Assembly: GCF_031457805.1 (NCBI RefSeq)
Contig: NZ_JAVDXI010000002.1
Span: 62,001-126,000, forward strand
DNA: 64,000 nucleotides
Reading direction: 5' to 3'
Origin: Caulobacter sp031457805
GTDB lineage: Bacteria; Pseudomonadota; Alphaproteobacteria; Caulobacterales; Caulobacteraceae
Numbering within the stretch: the stretch's first letter is position 1; each line of letters opens with the position of its first letter. Below, piece after piece: positions 40,037 to 49,093 of the stretch. The notes under the pieces were generated by a model. The model did no database searches and was not told where the DNA came from. It worked only from the letters and a program-made list of their open reading frames with translations. The translations under genes were made by a program, and so were the position numbers.

Positions 40037-42211
40037 TCAGGCCAGTTGGTCGCCGATCGGCAAGGACCGGATGCGCTTGCCCGTCGCCGCGAAGATGGCG
40101 TTGCACAGGGCCGCCGGCGCCGGCGGATAGGCCGGCTCGCCCAGGCCCGTCGGATTGTTGTCCGACAGCTTGTAGCGCACCTCGACGGGCGGCGCGTCGG
40201 CCATGCGCAGCAACGGGAAGTCGCCGAAGTTGCTGTTCACCGCCGCGCCGTTCTCGAAGGTGATGCTCTGGTAGAGCGTGCTGCTGATGGCGTCGAGGAT
40301 CGAGCCCTGCATCTGCTGGTCGGCCCCGCTGGGGTTGACGATCTGACGGCCGACATCGGCGGCGGCCCAGACCTTGTCGACCTTTACCGCGCCGCCCTTG
40401 ACCGTCACCTGCATGACCACCGCCACATAGCCCAGATGGCTGTAGTGGCAGGCGACGCCCAGCCCCGTGCCCTTGGGAAGCTTGCGTCCCCAGCCCGACA
40501 TCTCGGCCGCGAGGTCGAGCACGGCGCACATGCGGCCGGTGTGGAAGCTGTCGCCCTTGCCCGGCTCGCCCAGGAGGCGGGGCTCGCCCAGCAGTTCGCG
40601 ACGGAAGGCGACAGGGTCCTTGCCCGCCGCCAGGGCCAGCTCGTCGGTGAAGCTCTGGATCACGAAGCCGAACGCGTTGTTGCCCGGCGCGCGCAGGAAC
40701 CCGGTCGGGAAGCCCAGAGGCATCACCGAGACGTCGTGGCGGTAGTTGGCCACGGCCCGGCACGGGAACTGGGTCGAGTTCATCGCCGCAGCGGTGTTGA
40801 AGCTCTCCCCTTCGCCGAAGGTGATGAAGTGGTTCTTCCAGGCGGTCAGCGCGCCCTTGGCGTCCAGACCGGCGGTCAGGTTGTGCCAGCCGCCCGGACG
40901 ATAGAAGTCGTGCTGGATGTCGTCCTCGCGGGTCCAGATCAGCTGGACCGGCGCGCCGACCTTGGCGGCGATGGCGGCGGCCTCGACCATATAGTCGTTC
41001 ATCAACCGGCGACCAAAGCCGCCGCCGCCACGGATCAGGTGGATGGTGATCGCCGACGGATCGACGTTCAGCGCCCGCGCGACTAGGCCCCGGCCGGACT
41101 CGGGGTTCTGGGTCGGGGCCCAGATCTCGACCTTGCCGTCCTTGACGTGCGCGGTGCAGTTCTGCGGCTCCAACGCCGCGTGGGCGATGAAGGGGTAGCT
41201 GTAGGCGGCGCTGACGGTCTTGGCCGCGCTCTTCAGCGCCGCCTCGACATCGCCGTCGTTGTGCAGGTTGCGATGCGGCGGCGCGGCGGCCAGCTCGGCG
41301 GCCTTGGCGGCGAAGCCGGCGGTGCTCTGGCCGGCCGTCGGATGCTCAGCCCACTGGATCTGCAACGCCTCACGGCCCTTGCGCGCCGCCCACCAGCTAT
41401 CGGCGACCACGGCCACGCCAGGCAAAAGCCCTTGAAGGTTGGTCCCGCCCTCAATGATGAAAGCGTCGCGGACGCCCTTCACCGCCTTGGCCGGCGCCAG
41501 ATCCACCGACGCGACCTTGGCGCCATAGACCGGGGCCTTGGCGAAGGTGGCGAACAGCATGCCCGGCAGGCGCACATCGATGCCGTAGGTCGGCTGGCCG
41601 GTGACGATCGCGTCGAGGTTCTGGCTCTTGTGGCTCTTGCCGATGATCCGGAAGGCCTTGGGGTCCTTCAGCGTCAACGAATTTGGGTCAGGCGGGGTGA
41701 GCGCGGCGGCGGCCTCGGCCAGCTCGCCATAAGATGCGCGGCGCTTGCTGGCGGCGTGGACCACCACGCCCGGCTCGGTCGTGAGGCTGTCGGCCGGCAC
41801 GTTCCAGCGCGCGGCGGCCGCCGCGATCAGCAAGGCGCGCACCGTGGCGCCGACACGGCGCAGGCCGTCATACTCCAGCGTCGTGGCCATGCTGCCGCCG
41901 GCCACCTGACGTCCGTAGATCTTGGTGTCGGCGATGGCCTGTTCCACCATCACCGCCGACCACTCGACGTCCAGTTCCTCGGCGATCAGCATCGGCAGGG
42001 CGGTCTTGATGCCCTGCCCCACCTCGGGAACCTTGGAGGCGATGGTCACCTTGCCGTCCGGCGCGATGCGGACATAGGCGTTGATCTTGGTGTCGCCCGC
42101 CGCGCGGCTTTCGGCCGACATGGTGAAGCTGAGCAGCAGGCCGCCCCCGAGGGCCGCGCCGGATTGCAGGACAAAGCGACGGGTCGGGTCGCGCAGGATC
42201 TCGCCGTCCAT
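40037..42211 (-). CDS. Molybdopterin-dependent aldehyde/isoquinoline oxidoreductase, large subunit
   Basis: A 724-residue IorB-type molybdenum hydroxylase subunit with a Tat signal (TRRFVLQSGAALGGGLLL), hence probably periplasmic. It contains the tandem molybdopterin-binding domains with GQGIKTALPMLIAEELDV, GGSMATTLEYDGLRR, RGGGGFGRRLMNDY and GLGEPAYPPAPAALCNAI near the C-terminus, where the active-site Glu of the family lies. It pairs with the [2Fe-2S] subunit 2 bases upstream. Such pairs oxidise aldehydes or N-heterocycles with a cytochrome acceptor; the substrate is unknown. Confidence 0.92.
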   Translation of the reverse strand: MDGEILRDPTRRFVLQSGAALGGGLLLSFTMSAESRAAGDTKINAYVRIAPDGKVTIASKVPEVGQGIKTALPMLIAEELDVEWSAVMVEQAIADTKIYGRQVAGGSMATTLEYDGLRRVGATVRALLIAAAAARWNVPADSLTTEPGVVVHAASKRRASYGELAEAAAALTPPDPNSLTLKDPKAFRIIGKSHKSQNLDAIVTGQPTYGIDVRLPGMLFATFAKAPVYGAKVASVDLAPAKAVKGVRDAFIIEGGTNLQGLLPGVAVVADSWWAARKGREALQIQWAEHPTAGQSTAGFAAKAAELAAAPPHRNLHNDGDVEAALKSAAKTVSAAYSYPFIAHAALEPQNCTAHVKDGKVEIWAPTQNPESGRGLVARALNVDPSAITIHLIRGGGGFGRRLMNDYMVEAAAIAAKVGAPVQLIWTREDDIQHDFYRPGGWHNLTAGLDAKGALTAWKNHFITFGEGESFNTAAAMNSTQFPCRAVANYRHDVSVMPLGFPTGFLRAPGNNAFGFVIQSFTDELALAAGKDPVAFRRELLGEPRLLGEPGKGDSFHTGRMCAVLDLAAEMSGWGRKLPKGTGLGVACHYSHLGYVAVVMQVTVKGGAVKVDKVWAAADVGRQIVNPSGADQQMQGSILDAISSTLYQSITFENGAAVNSNFGDFPLLRMADAPPVEVRYKLSDNNPTGLGEPAYPPAPAALCNAIFAATGKRIRSLPIGDQLA

Positions 42212-42213
42212 GA

Positions 42214-42678
42214 TCAAGCCTTCTCCAGACCGGCGGCGACCTTGATCGCCTTCTTGATGCGGATGTAGGTGGCGCAGCGGCACAGATTGCCGTTCATCGC
42301 CGCATCGATCTCCTCGTCGGTCGGCTTGGGCGTGGTGGTCAGCAATGCGGTGGCCGACATGATCTGGCCGGCCTGGCAGTAGCCGCACTGGGGCGTATCG
42401 ACCGCCTTCCACGCCGCCTGGACCTTGGCGCCGACCGCTGTTTTGCCCACCCCCTCGATGGTGGTCACCTTCTGCTGCCCCACGTCGCTGATCGGTGTGA
42501 CGCAGGCTCGCACCGGGGCTCCGTCGAGGTGCACGGTGCAAGCGCCGCACAGCGCCGCCCCGCAGCCGTACTTGGCGCCGACGAGGCCCAGCGTGTCGCG
42601 CAACACCCACAGCAGCGGGGTGTCGCCATCGACGTCCGCCGTGCGGCTCTCTCCATTGACGCTCAGCGTGAAGGCCAT
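42214..42678 (-). CDS. [2Fe-2S] small subunit of the molybdenum hydroxylase (IorA type)
   Basis: A 154-residue ferredoxin-type subunit with two iron-sulfur clusters. The N-terminal plant-type cluster has GCGAALCGACTVHLDG, and the C-terminal four-helix cluster has CGYCQAGQIMSATALL and NLCRCATYIRIKKAI. It passes electrons from the molybdenum site of the large subunit encoded next. The ATG at 42678 is the family's start; earlier codons are not conserved-looking. Confidence 0.93.
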   Translation of the reverse strand: MAFTLSVNGESRTADVDGDTPLLWVLRDTLGLVGAKYGCGAALCGACTVHLDGAPVRACVTPISDVGQQKVTTIEGVGKTAVGAKVQAAWKAVDTPQCGYCQAGQIMSATALLTTTPKPTDEEIDAAMNGNLCRCATYIRIKKAIKVAAGLEKA

Positions 42679-42884
42679 GGTCAAAGGCTCCTGCTTCTGG
42701 TGGGACGCGACATTCCGGGATGGGCGGCCAATCTGGCGCGACGGCGCGGATTTTGGAAGCGCTGTTCCCCACATCGAAAGGGGCTAGCCGCCGGAATAGT
42801 CCGCCTAAAGACAATTTTCGCGACAAACCCCGCGCCGTGCCGTAAGGGCGCTCGACTCGTCACGCGCAAGGGGAAAGTCGCGAC

Positions 42885-43529
42885 ATGTTGGGCTTGTTCA
42901 AGGCGATCATGCCGAAGGAAGACGCCTTCTTCGATCTGTTCTCGGCCCACGCCAAGACGCTGGTGGCCGGGGCCGAGGCGCTGCACGACCTGACGGCGGG
43001 CGGCGACGCCGTCGAGGCGGCGAGCGCCCGCGTCTACAAGTACGAGGACGAGGCCGACGAGATCACCCGCCAGGTGATGCTCGCCGTCCGCCGCAGCTTC
43101 ATCACCCCCTTCGATCGCAGCGACATCCAGCTTTTGACCACCTCGCTCGACGACGCCATCGACCAGATGCGCAAGACCGCCAAGGTCGTCTCGTTGTTCG
43201 AGGTGAAGACGTTCGAGCCGCAGATGCGCGAGATGACCAAGATCATCGTCGAGGCGGCCAAGCTGACCGAGGAAGCGGTCGCCCTGCTGCCGAAGATGCG
43301 CCTGAACGCTCACCAGTTGAACGAGATCGCGATCAAGATCACCCAGATCGAAGAGCAGTCCGACCAGATGTACGACCAGGGCCGCAAGGAACTGTTCGTC
43401 GCCCACCGTAACAGCGATCCGATGGCGTTCATCGTGGGCATCGACATCTACAGCCACCTGGAGAAGGTCATGGACCGCTTCGAGGATGTGGCCAACCGCA
43501 TCAGCGGCATCGTCGTCGAACAGGTCTGA
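42885..43529 (+). CDS. PhoU-like DUF47 protein, Pit accessory
   Basis: A 214-residue all-helical DUF47 protein (LFKAIMPKEDAFFDLFSAHA start; EDEADEITRQVM; VGIDIYSHLEKVMDRFEDVANRI near the end). These are paired with PiT phosphate transporters and are thought to regulate them. The pit gene starts 5 bases after its stop. No clear Pho box was seen in the 100 bases upstream. Confidence 0.93.
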   Translation: MLGLFKAIMPKEDAFFDLFSAHAKTLVAGAEALHDLTAGGDAVEAASARVYKYEDEADEITRQVMLAVRRSFITPFDRSDIQLLTTSLDDAIDQMRKTAKVVSLFEVKTFEPQMREMTKIIVEAAKLTEEAVALLPKMRLNAHQLNEIAIKITQIEEQSDQMYDQGRKELFVAHRNSDPMAFIVGIDIYSHLEKVMDRFEDVANRISGIVVEQV

Positions 43530-43534
43530 CCGCC

Positions 43535-44536
43535 GTGGACCCGACGTTCGCCATCCTCATCTTCCTAATCGTCGTCGCCCTGGCGTTCGACTTTCTCAAC
43601 GGCCTGCACGACGCGGCCAACTCGATCGCGACCATCGTCTCGACCCGGGTGCTGTCGGCCAAGTGGGCGGTGATCTGGGCCGCCTTCTTCAACTTCATCG
43701 CCTTCCTCTTCTTCGGCACCAGCGTGGCCAAGATGGTCGGATCGGGGATCATCGACCCCCATGTGATCAGCGACCGCCTGATTTTCGGCGCTCTGGGCGG
43801 GGCGATCACCTGGAACCTGCTGACCTGGTGGGCCGGTATTCCCTCCTCCAGCTCCCACGCGCTGATCGGTGGACTGGTCGGCGCCTCGATCGCCAAGGTC
43901 GGCGGCCTGGGAGCGATCAAGTGGGCGGGCTTGTCCAAGACCGCCGCCGGCATCGTGGTCTCGCCCACCATGGGCTTCATCCTTGCGCTGCTGCTTGTGC
44001 TCGTCGTGTCGTGGCTGTTCGTCAGAAGCTCACCGTTCTTCGCCGACAAGGTGTTCCGCAAGCTGCAGTTCGTCTCGGCGGCCCTCTACAGCTTGGGCCA
44101 TGGGGGCAACGACGCGCAGAAGACCATGGGCATCATCGCCGCCCTGCTGTTCGCGCACGGCGTCACCGGCAAGCCGGGTGACATTCCGTTCTGGGTGGTG
44201 ATCACCTGCCAGATGGCGATGGGCCTTGGCACCCTGTTCGGCGGCTGGCGCATCGTCCATACCATGGGCAGCAAGATCACCCGCCTCACCCCCATGCAAG
44301 GCTTCTGCGCGGAGACTGGCGGGGCGATCATGCTGTTTATGGCCACGCATATCGGCGTACCGGTCTCGACGACTCACACGATCACGGGCGCTATTGTCGG
44401 CGTCGGCGCGTCGCGCCGGGTCTCGGCCGTGCGCTGGGGCGTGGCCAAGGACATCGTGACCGCTTGGGTCGTCACCCTCCCGGCGGCGGCCGTCTCGGCG
44501 GCGGTGTTCTACTATCTCGGGTTCTGGATGCAGTGA
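43535..44536 (+). CDS. pit: PiT-family inorganic phosphate transporter
   Basis: A 333-residue inner-membrane transporter moving metal phosphate with protons. The PiT signature halves are visible: FDFLNGLHDAANSIATIVSTR at the N-terminus and SLGHGGNDAQKTMGII plus VPVSTTHTITGAIVGVG in the second half, with about ten membrane segments. The GTG start is 5 bases after the DUF47 gene; its stop overlaps the Nudix gene's start (GTGA). A low-affinity phosphate uptake unit. Confidence 0.94.
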   Translation: MDPTFAILIFLIVVALAFDFLNGLHDAANSIATIVSTRVLSAKWAVIWAAFFNFIAFLFFGTSVAKMVGSGIIDPHVISDRLIFGALGGAITWNLLTWWAGIPSSSSHALIGGLVGASIAKVGGLGAIKWAGLSKTAAGIVVSPTMGFILALLLVLVVSWLFVRSSPFFADKVFRKLQFVSAALYSLGHGGNDAQKTMGIIAALLFAHGVTGKPGDIPFWVVITCQMAMGLGTLFGGWRIVHTMGSKITRLTPMQGFCAETGGAIMLFMATHIGVPVSTTHTITGAIVGVGASRRVSAVRWGVAKDIVTAWVVTLPAAAVSAAVFYYLGFWMQ

Positions 44537-45087
44537 GCCAAGCGGACGGCAAGTCGGAAGGACGCAAGGGCGGCAAACGTCGCCAGGTCGCCGCCCTGCC
44601 CTGGCGGGGCGAAGGCGAAGCCTTGCGCATCCTGCTGGTGTCGTCCCGCGAGACCCGCCGCTGGGTGATCCCCAAGGGCTGGCCGATGAAGGACCGCTCA
44701 GATCCCGAAGCCGCCGCCCAGGAGGCCTACGAGGAGGCGGGCCTGCAAGGCGTCATCGCCGCCCAGCCGTTTGGCGAATACCCCTATCTCAAGCGGCTCA
44801 AGAACGGTCAGGCGCGACTGGTGAAGGTCGACGTCTACCCGCTTGAGGTCACGGCGCAGCTCGAAACCTGGCCCGAACAAGGCCAGCGCACGCTCGAGTG
44901 GATGACGCCGGTGGAGGCCGCGCTCGCCGTTCAGGAGCCGGAACTGCGCGACCTGATCGCTTGCTTCGCCGGCGTGGACCTGGCCAGCGACCACGACACG
45001 CCCGCCAAGGCGCCGACACCGGTGCGTGTGGCCTTCCAGCGCCTGCGCCGTCGCGTCACGGCGCTGTGGGGCCGCTACCGCTCCTAG
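44533..45087 (+). CDS. Nudix hydrolase
   Basis: A 184-residue Nudix protein. The Nudix box reads G-x5-E-x7-QE-x2-EEAG (GWPMKD then EAAAQEAYEEAGL); a Gln replaces the usual Arg of the REUXEE core. The short KxxxVPKGW-like start WVIPKGW resembles diphosphoinositol-polyphosphate/diadenosine-polyphosphate hydrolases. GTG start overlaps the pit stop by 3 bases, so it is translated with pit, which hints at polyphosphate-related substrates. That last link is inference. Confidence 0.88.
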   Translation: MSQADGKSEGRKGGKRRQVAALPWRGEGEALRILLVSSRETRRWVIPKGWPMKDRSDPEAAAQEAYEEAGLQGVIAAQPFGEYPYLKRLKNGQARLVKVDVYPLEVTAQLETWPEQGQRTLEWMTPVEAALAVQEPELRDLIACFAGVDLASDHDTPAKAPTPVRVAFQRLRRRVTALWGRYRS

Positions 45088-45167
45088 ACGCTTAGACGAC
45101 AAGCCTGTGGACAAGTGATCGCCTCGCGCATAATGTTCTCGTTATGTTCTGACGCGGCGAGATCCTT

Positions 45168-45893
45168 ATGCAGCTCTCCCTTGCCTTGGCCCGGTCGCCG
45201 CTGGAAAGCGTTCGCGACGCTCTGCTCTGCGAGTTTGGCCCCCAGCGGCCGGTGGCGCGGATGGACCCTATCTCGCAGCTGGTGAAGTCGTCGATCAGCG
45301 GGCGCACGGCCGACGCGGCGTCCTGGGCGGCGTTCCTGCGCCTGCGGTCGGAGTTCAAGTCGTGGGAGGACCTCTCGCGCGCCAAGGTCGGCCGGGTGGC
45401 CATGGCCATCCAGGACGTGACCTTTCCGGAGGACAAGGCCCGCCGGCTGACCACCGCCCTGCGGATGATCGAGGAAAAGGTCGGTTGGCTCTCGCTCAGC
45501 CACCTGAAAACCCTGGAGGTCGACCAGGCGCGCTGGGAGCTGCAAGCCCTGCCCGGCGTCGGCGTGAAGGTCGCCGCCTGCGTCCTGAACTTCAGCGACC
45601 TGGCCATGCGGGCCCTGGTGGTCGACACCCATGTCGACCGCGTCGCCAAGCGGATCGGCCTGGTGGGCGCGGGCGACACGACCAACAGCTATCACGCGCT
45701 GATGGCCATGGCGCCGGCGACCTGGACCGCTGACGACCTCTTCGAACTGCACTGGCTGATGAAGCGGGGACTGGGGCAGATGCTTTGCGGGGAACAAGCG
45801 CCCAAGTGCGGGGCGTGTCCGGTCAAGCAGATGTGCGCCAAGGCGGGGGTGGGTCACAGCGCGGAGGTGCTGGCCTGGCGGCCGCGGGGGTAG
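45168..45893 (+). CDS. Endonuclease III-family (HhH-GPD) protein
   Basis: A 241-residue DNA glycosylase-family protein. The helix-hairpin-helix LPGVGVKVAACVL carries the lysine of the AP-lyase. VDTHVDRVAKRIGL holds the catalytic Asp. The [4Fe-4S] cysteines follow the exact C-x6-C-x2-C-x5-C pattern near the C-terminus. It departs from typical Nth in its N-terminal half, and a true Nth may exist elsewhere. Probably excises damaged pyrimidines. Confidence 0.9.
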   Translation: MQLSLALARSPLESVRDALLCEFGPQRPVARMDPISQLVKSSISGRTADAASWAAFLRLRSEFKSWEDLSRAKVGRVAMAIQDVTFPEDKARRLTTALRMIEEKVGWLSLSHLKTLEVDQARWELQALPGVGVKVAACVLNFSDLAMRALVVDTHVDRVAKRIGLVGAGDTTNSYHALMAMAPATWTADDLFELHWLMKRGLGQMLCGEQAPKCGACPVKQMCAKAGVGHSAEVLAWRPRG

Positions 45894-45922
45894 CGGGGGC
45901 AGGAGGCTGTGGCGCCCCTGCA

Positions 45923-46020
45923 TCCTTCAAGGCGCGCTCAAGAGCGCGCACCTCAGGATGAGGGGTTCAGCAACGGGTTTCCTCATCCTGAGGTGTGAGC
46001 CGCAGGCGAGCCTCGAAGGA
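45923..46020. repeat. Large inverted repeat made of two intergenic repeat units
   Basis: CACCTCAGGATGAGG (45949-45963) is repeated inverted as CCTCATCCTGAGGTG (45981-45995), a perfect 15-base stem. Flanking TCCTTCAAGGC and GCCTCGAAGGA extend the symmetry outward. It resembles the CTCATCCTGAGG-type dispersed repeats of alphaproteobacteria, here as a head-to-head pair. Confidence 0.85.
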
Positions 46021-46102
46021 CGCAATGACGTGTCGCCGGGAAGGTGGGGTTTTGGGAGGGAGGCTATAGACGGCTTTCGACCCATTGCGGACGTTCGGAA
46101 AA

Positions 46103-46200
46103 TCCTCCCCCCCCAGAGGGGGAGGAGGCCGAAGGCCGGAGGGGGAAGTCCTGCTGAGCCGGCGTCTTTCCCCTCCGTCGGCTTCGCCGACACCTCCCCC
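46103..46200. repeat. C-rich palindromic repeat
   Basis: TCCTCCCCC (46103-46111) with GGGGGAGGA (46118-46126) forms a 9-base stem. It is followed by CCGAAGGCCGG and CCGTCGGCTTCGCCGAC hairpins, a second class of dispersed repeat. Confidence 0.7.
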
Positions 46201-46201
46201 G

Positions 46202-46309
46202 CTAGAGCATTTTTCGAGCGAAGTGGTTCCGGTTCGCGTGAAGAAAAATGCGTCAAAACAAAAGATTAGAGCTCACGGACTGACGCAGTCAGGTCGTGAA
46301 ATGCTCTAG
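46202..46309. repeat. MITE-like element, copy A
   Basis: A 108-base element bounded by perfect 11-base terminal inverted repeats CTAGAGCATTT (46202-46212) and AAATGCTCTAG (46299-46309). The inside includes TTCGAGCGAAGTGGTTCCGG and ACTGACGCAGTCAGGTCGTG, shared with copy B at 53763-53869. It has no coding capacity. Confidence 0.82.
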
Positions 46310-46339
46310 GGGGAGCATTTGATCTGCCATCCACCCATA

Positions 46340-46520
46340 CTTGCCCCCTCCGCGCCGGAGCCTGTCCTCGGGCGCGCGCTTCGCGCGACCCGGGGGGCGC
46401 TCCTCCCCCGGAGGGGGAAGAAGGAAGCGCACCTTCTGCCCCCTATGGGGGCGGACGACCATGCGAAGCATGGTCCGGTGGGGGCCTGCGGCCTGTCCGA
46501 CTTCCCCCCACCCCAGACCT
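46340..46520. repeat. Mosaic of GC-rich palindromic repeats
   Basis: Contains GCGCGCGCTTCGCGCGACC, CTCCTCCCCC GGAGGGGGAAG and CCATGCGAAGCATGG hairpins. No gene seen. Together with the three preceding repeats it fills the 640 bases between the endonuclease III-like and dipeptidase genes. Confidence 0.6.
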
Positions 46521-46532
46521 TCCCAACGCCCC

Positions 46533-47504
46533 CTACCCCGCCGCCAGTTCCGTGAACGTCTTCGTTCCGATCGGGTAGCGGCGGTAGTCGCGGTAGTCGA
46601 AGTGCCACCATTCCTCGGCGTAGACGGTGAAGCCGTCCGCCTCCATGGCCTCCCGCAAGATGGCGCGCAACGCCCGCTGCTTGGTCGTCCCGCCCACGAA
46701 GTCGGCATAGGCGCGGGTCGAGAACTCGTCGTAGCGGCTGGGCATCTCGACCGGCTGGCCGGTCTTCAGGTCGTACAGCGTCAGGTCTACCGCGCAGCCC
46801 CGGTTGTGACGCGAGCCCTGGGCCGGGTCGGCGACGAAGATGCGGGCCTCGGGCGGCGTGGCCTCCCAGAACATCCAGGTCACGTACCAGGGTCGGTAGG
46901 CGTCATGGATCAGCAGGCCATAGCCCTTGGCCGCCAGGGCGCGATGGATGCGCATCAGAGCCTCGGCCGCCGGGCGCTGCAGATAGGCCGCCGGCTTTTC
47001 GTAAAGCGGTATGCCCATGAAGTTGTTCGGGCCCGCATAGCGGATGTCGCGCTGGATACCCGGCTCAAGGCTGGTGACCTCCACGAGGTCCGAGGGCAGC
47101 TTGTCGCCCGCCTCGACCGGCGGCGTGGCCGCCAGGGCCCGCTGGCGCAGCAGCACCGGATCGGCCCGGACGGCCTTGCGGATCGCGGCCTCGACCTCGG
47201 CGCCGAAGTCGTGGAAGGCCAGAGGCTTGCCGTTCAGACGAACCGCGCCCGCCTCCAGGAGCAGCTCACCACCGCCCGCGATGGCGTATCGTCTTCCGCC
47301 GAGCGGGCGCAGGCGCGCGACCTTGAAGCCCTCGCCGTCGATGTGGAGCGCGCCGTCCTGCTCGAAGACGGTGAAGGGCGCGGCCTTGTCGCCGTACTGC
47401 CCGATGGCGGCCAGCTCGGCGCGGCTCTGGGCGAAGGCGGCCGGCGCAGCCAGGCCGGCGGCGGTGAGCGTCAGGAAGGATCGTCGAACCAGACCACGCA
47501 TCAC
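46533..47504 (-). CDS. D-Ala-D-Ala dipeptidase, VanX/DdpX family, exported
   Basis: A 323-residue protein: signal peptide (RRSFLTLTAAGLAAPAAFA), an extra N-terminal domain of about 100 residues not found in short VanX, and a C-terminal M15 peptidase domain. Zinc and catalytic motifs: SRHNRGCAVD (SxHxxGxAxD) and EEWWHFDY. Such enzymes split D-Ala-D-Ala from peptidoglycan turnover. Periplasmic by its signal. Confidence 0.92.
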   Translation of the reverse strand: MMRGLVRRSFLTLTAAGLAAPAAFAQSRAELAAIGQYGDKAAPFTVFEQDGALHIDGEGFKVARLRPLGGRRYAIAGGGELLLEAGAVRLNGKPLAFHDFGAEVEAAIRKAVRADPVLLRQRALAATPPVEAGDKLPSDLVEVTSLEPGIQRDIRYAGPNNFMGIPLYEKPAAYLQRPAAEALMRIHRALAAKGYGLLIHDAYRPWYVTWMFWEATPPEARIFVADPAQGSRHNRGCAVDLTLYDLKTGQPVEMPSRYDEFSTRAYADFVGGTTKQRALRAILREAMEADGFTVYAEEWWHFDYRDYRRYPIGTKTFTELAAG

Positions 47505-47521
47505 CGCCCCCTGTTCGATGG

Positions 47522-49018
47522 CTACTTCATCGTCGGGATGACGAAGCTTGAATCCGCAACCTCGCCCTCGGGCCAGCGGGCGGTGACCGTCTTGACCTTG
47601 GTGTAGAACTTCACGCCCTCGACGCCGTGCTGGTTGGTGTCGCCAAAGGCCGAGCGCTTCCAGCCGCCGAAGGTGTGATAGGCCACCGGCACCGGGATCG
47701 GCACGTTGATCCCGACCATGCCGACATTGACGTTGGCGGCGAACTCGCGCGCGGCGCGGCCGTTGCGGGTGAAGATGGCGACGCCGTTGCCGTACTGGTG
47801 CTCGGACGGCAGGGCCATGGCTTCTTCCATGGTCTCAGCGCGGACGATCTGCAGCACCGGGCCGAAGATCTCCTCGTGATAGGTCTTCATGCCCTTCTTG
47901 ACGCCGTCGAACAGCGACGGGCCGATGAAGAAGCCCTTCTCGAAACCCTGCAGCCGGAAGTCGCGGCCGTCGACGACGAGCTCGGCGCCTTCCTCGACGC
48001 CGATACGGATGTAGTCGGCGATCTTGTCGCGATGCTGGGCGCTGACCACCGGGCCATAGTGAGCGTCGGGATCGTTGGAGACGCCGACCTTCAGGCCGGC
48101 GATCTCGGCGATCATGCGCTCGCGCAGCTCATCAGCGGTCTTCTTGCCGACCGGCACGACGACCGGCAGGGCCATGCAGCGCTCGCCGGCCGAGCCGAAG
48201 GCCGCGCCCGACAGGTCCTTGACCACCTGGTCCATGTCGGCGTCGGGCAGGACGATGCCGTGGTTCTTGGCGCCGCCCATGGCCTGGACCCGTTTCCCGT
48301 GCGCCGTGCCGGTCTGGTAGACATAGTGGGCGATGTCGCTGCTGCCCACGAAGCTGACCGCGCGGATTAGCGGATGGGTCAGGATGGCGTCGACCGCGCT
48401 CTTGTCGCCGTGGACGACGTTCAGCACGCCGGCCGGGGCCCCGGCCTCCATCATCAGCTCGGCCAGCTTGACCGGCACCGTCGGATCCTTCTCCGAGGGC
48501 TTGAGGATGAAGCTGTTGCCCACCGCGATGCTGATGCCGAACATCCACATCGGGATCATGGCCGGGAAGTTGAACGGGGTGATGCCCGCACAGACGCCCA
48601 GCGGCTGGCGCATGGAATAGACGTCGATGCCGGGGCCCGCGCCCTCGGTGTACTCGCCCTTCAGGATGTGAGGGATGCCGCAGGCGAACTCGATCACCTC
48701 CAGGCCGCGCTGGATGTCGCCCTTGGCGTCGGCGATGACCTTGCCGTGCTCGGACGACAGGATCTCGGCCAGGGTGTTCATGTCGCGCTCGATCAGGCGC
48801 TTGAACTCGAACATCACCCGGGCGCGGCGCTGCGGATTGGTCTGAGCCCAGCCAATCTGGGCCTTGGCCGCGACCTGCACGGCGGCGTCGAGCTCGGCGT
48901 CGGTCGCAAACTGGACGCGGGCCTGAACCTCGCCGGTGTTGGGATTGAAGACGTCGCCGAAGCGGCCGGAAGTTCCGACCAGGGTCTGACCGTTCACGAA
49001 ATGGGCGATGTCTCGCAT
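47522..49018 (-). CDS. mmsA: Methylmalonate-semialdehyde dehydrogenase (CoA-acylating)
   Basis: A 498-residue aldehyde dehydrogenase of the MmsA type: ITPFNFPAMIPMWMFGISIAVGN, KPSEKDPTVPVKLAELMMEAGAP (given as positions 173-195), SFVGSSDIAHYVYQTG, and the catalytic Cys in GSAGERCMALPVVV. It converts methylmalonate or malonate semialdehyde to propionyl- or acetyl-CoA in valine, inositol or beta-alanine breakdown. The rest of that pathway is not adjacent. Confidence 0.95.
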   Translation of the reverse strand: MRDIAHFVNGQTLVGTSGRFGDVFNPNTGEVQARVQFATDAELDAAVQVAAKAQIGWAQTNPQRRARVMFEFKRLIERDMNTLAEILSSEHGKVIADAKGDIQRGLEVIEFACGIPHILKGEYTEGAGPGIDVYSMRQPLGVCAGITPFNFPAMIPMWMFGISIAVGNSFILKPSEKDPTVPVKLAELMMEAGAPAGVLNVVHGDKSAVDAILTHPLIRAVSFVGSSDIAHYVYQTGTAHGKRVQAMGGAKNHGIVLPDADMDQVVKDLSGAAFGSAGERCMALPVVVPVGKKTADELRERMIAEIAGLKVGVSNDPDAHYGPVVSAQHRDKIADYIRIGVEEGAELVVDGRDFRLQGFEKGFFIGPSLFDGVKKGMKTYHEEIFGPVLQIVRAETMEEAMALPSEHQYGNGVAIFTRNGRAAREFAANVNVGMVGINVPIPVPVAYHTFGGWKRSAFGDTNQHGVEGVKFYTKVKTVTARWPEGEVADSSFVIPTMK

Positions 49019-49093
49019 AATGCGCTCCCTAACGCTGTTTTGCGCGTCAATAGCACCCCAGGATCACGCCGTATCGCGCGAAATCCTGCCGAG

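Noticed and set aside
40037..42826. 929-codon frame covering the molybdenum hydroxylase large subunit plus upstream DNA
   Set aside because: The N-terminal 205 codons are the wrong frame of the small subunit; the true start is the Tat signal at 42211.
42788..42884. Pho box before the DUF47-pit operon
   Set aside because: No CTGTCA-type direct repeat could be found at the right spacing.
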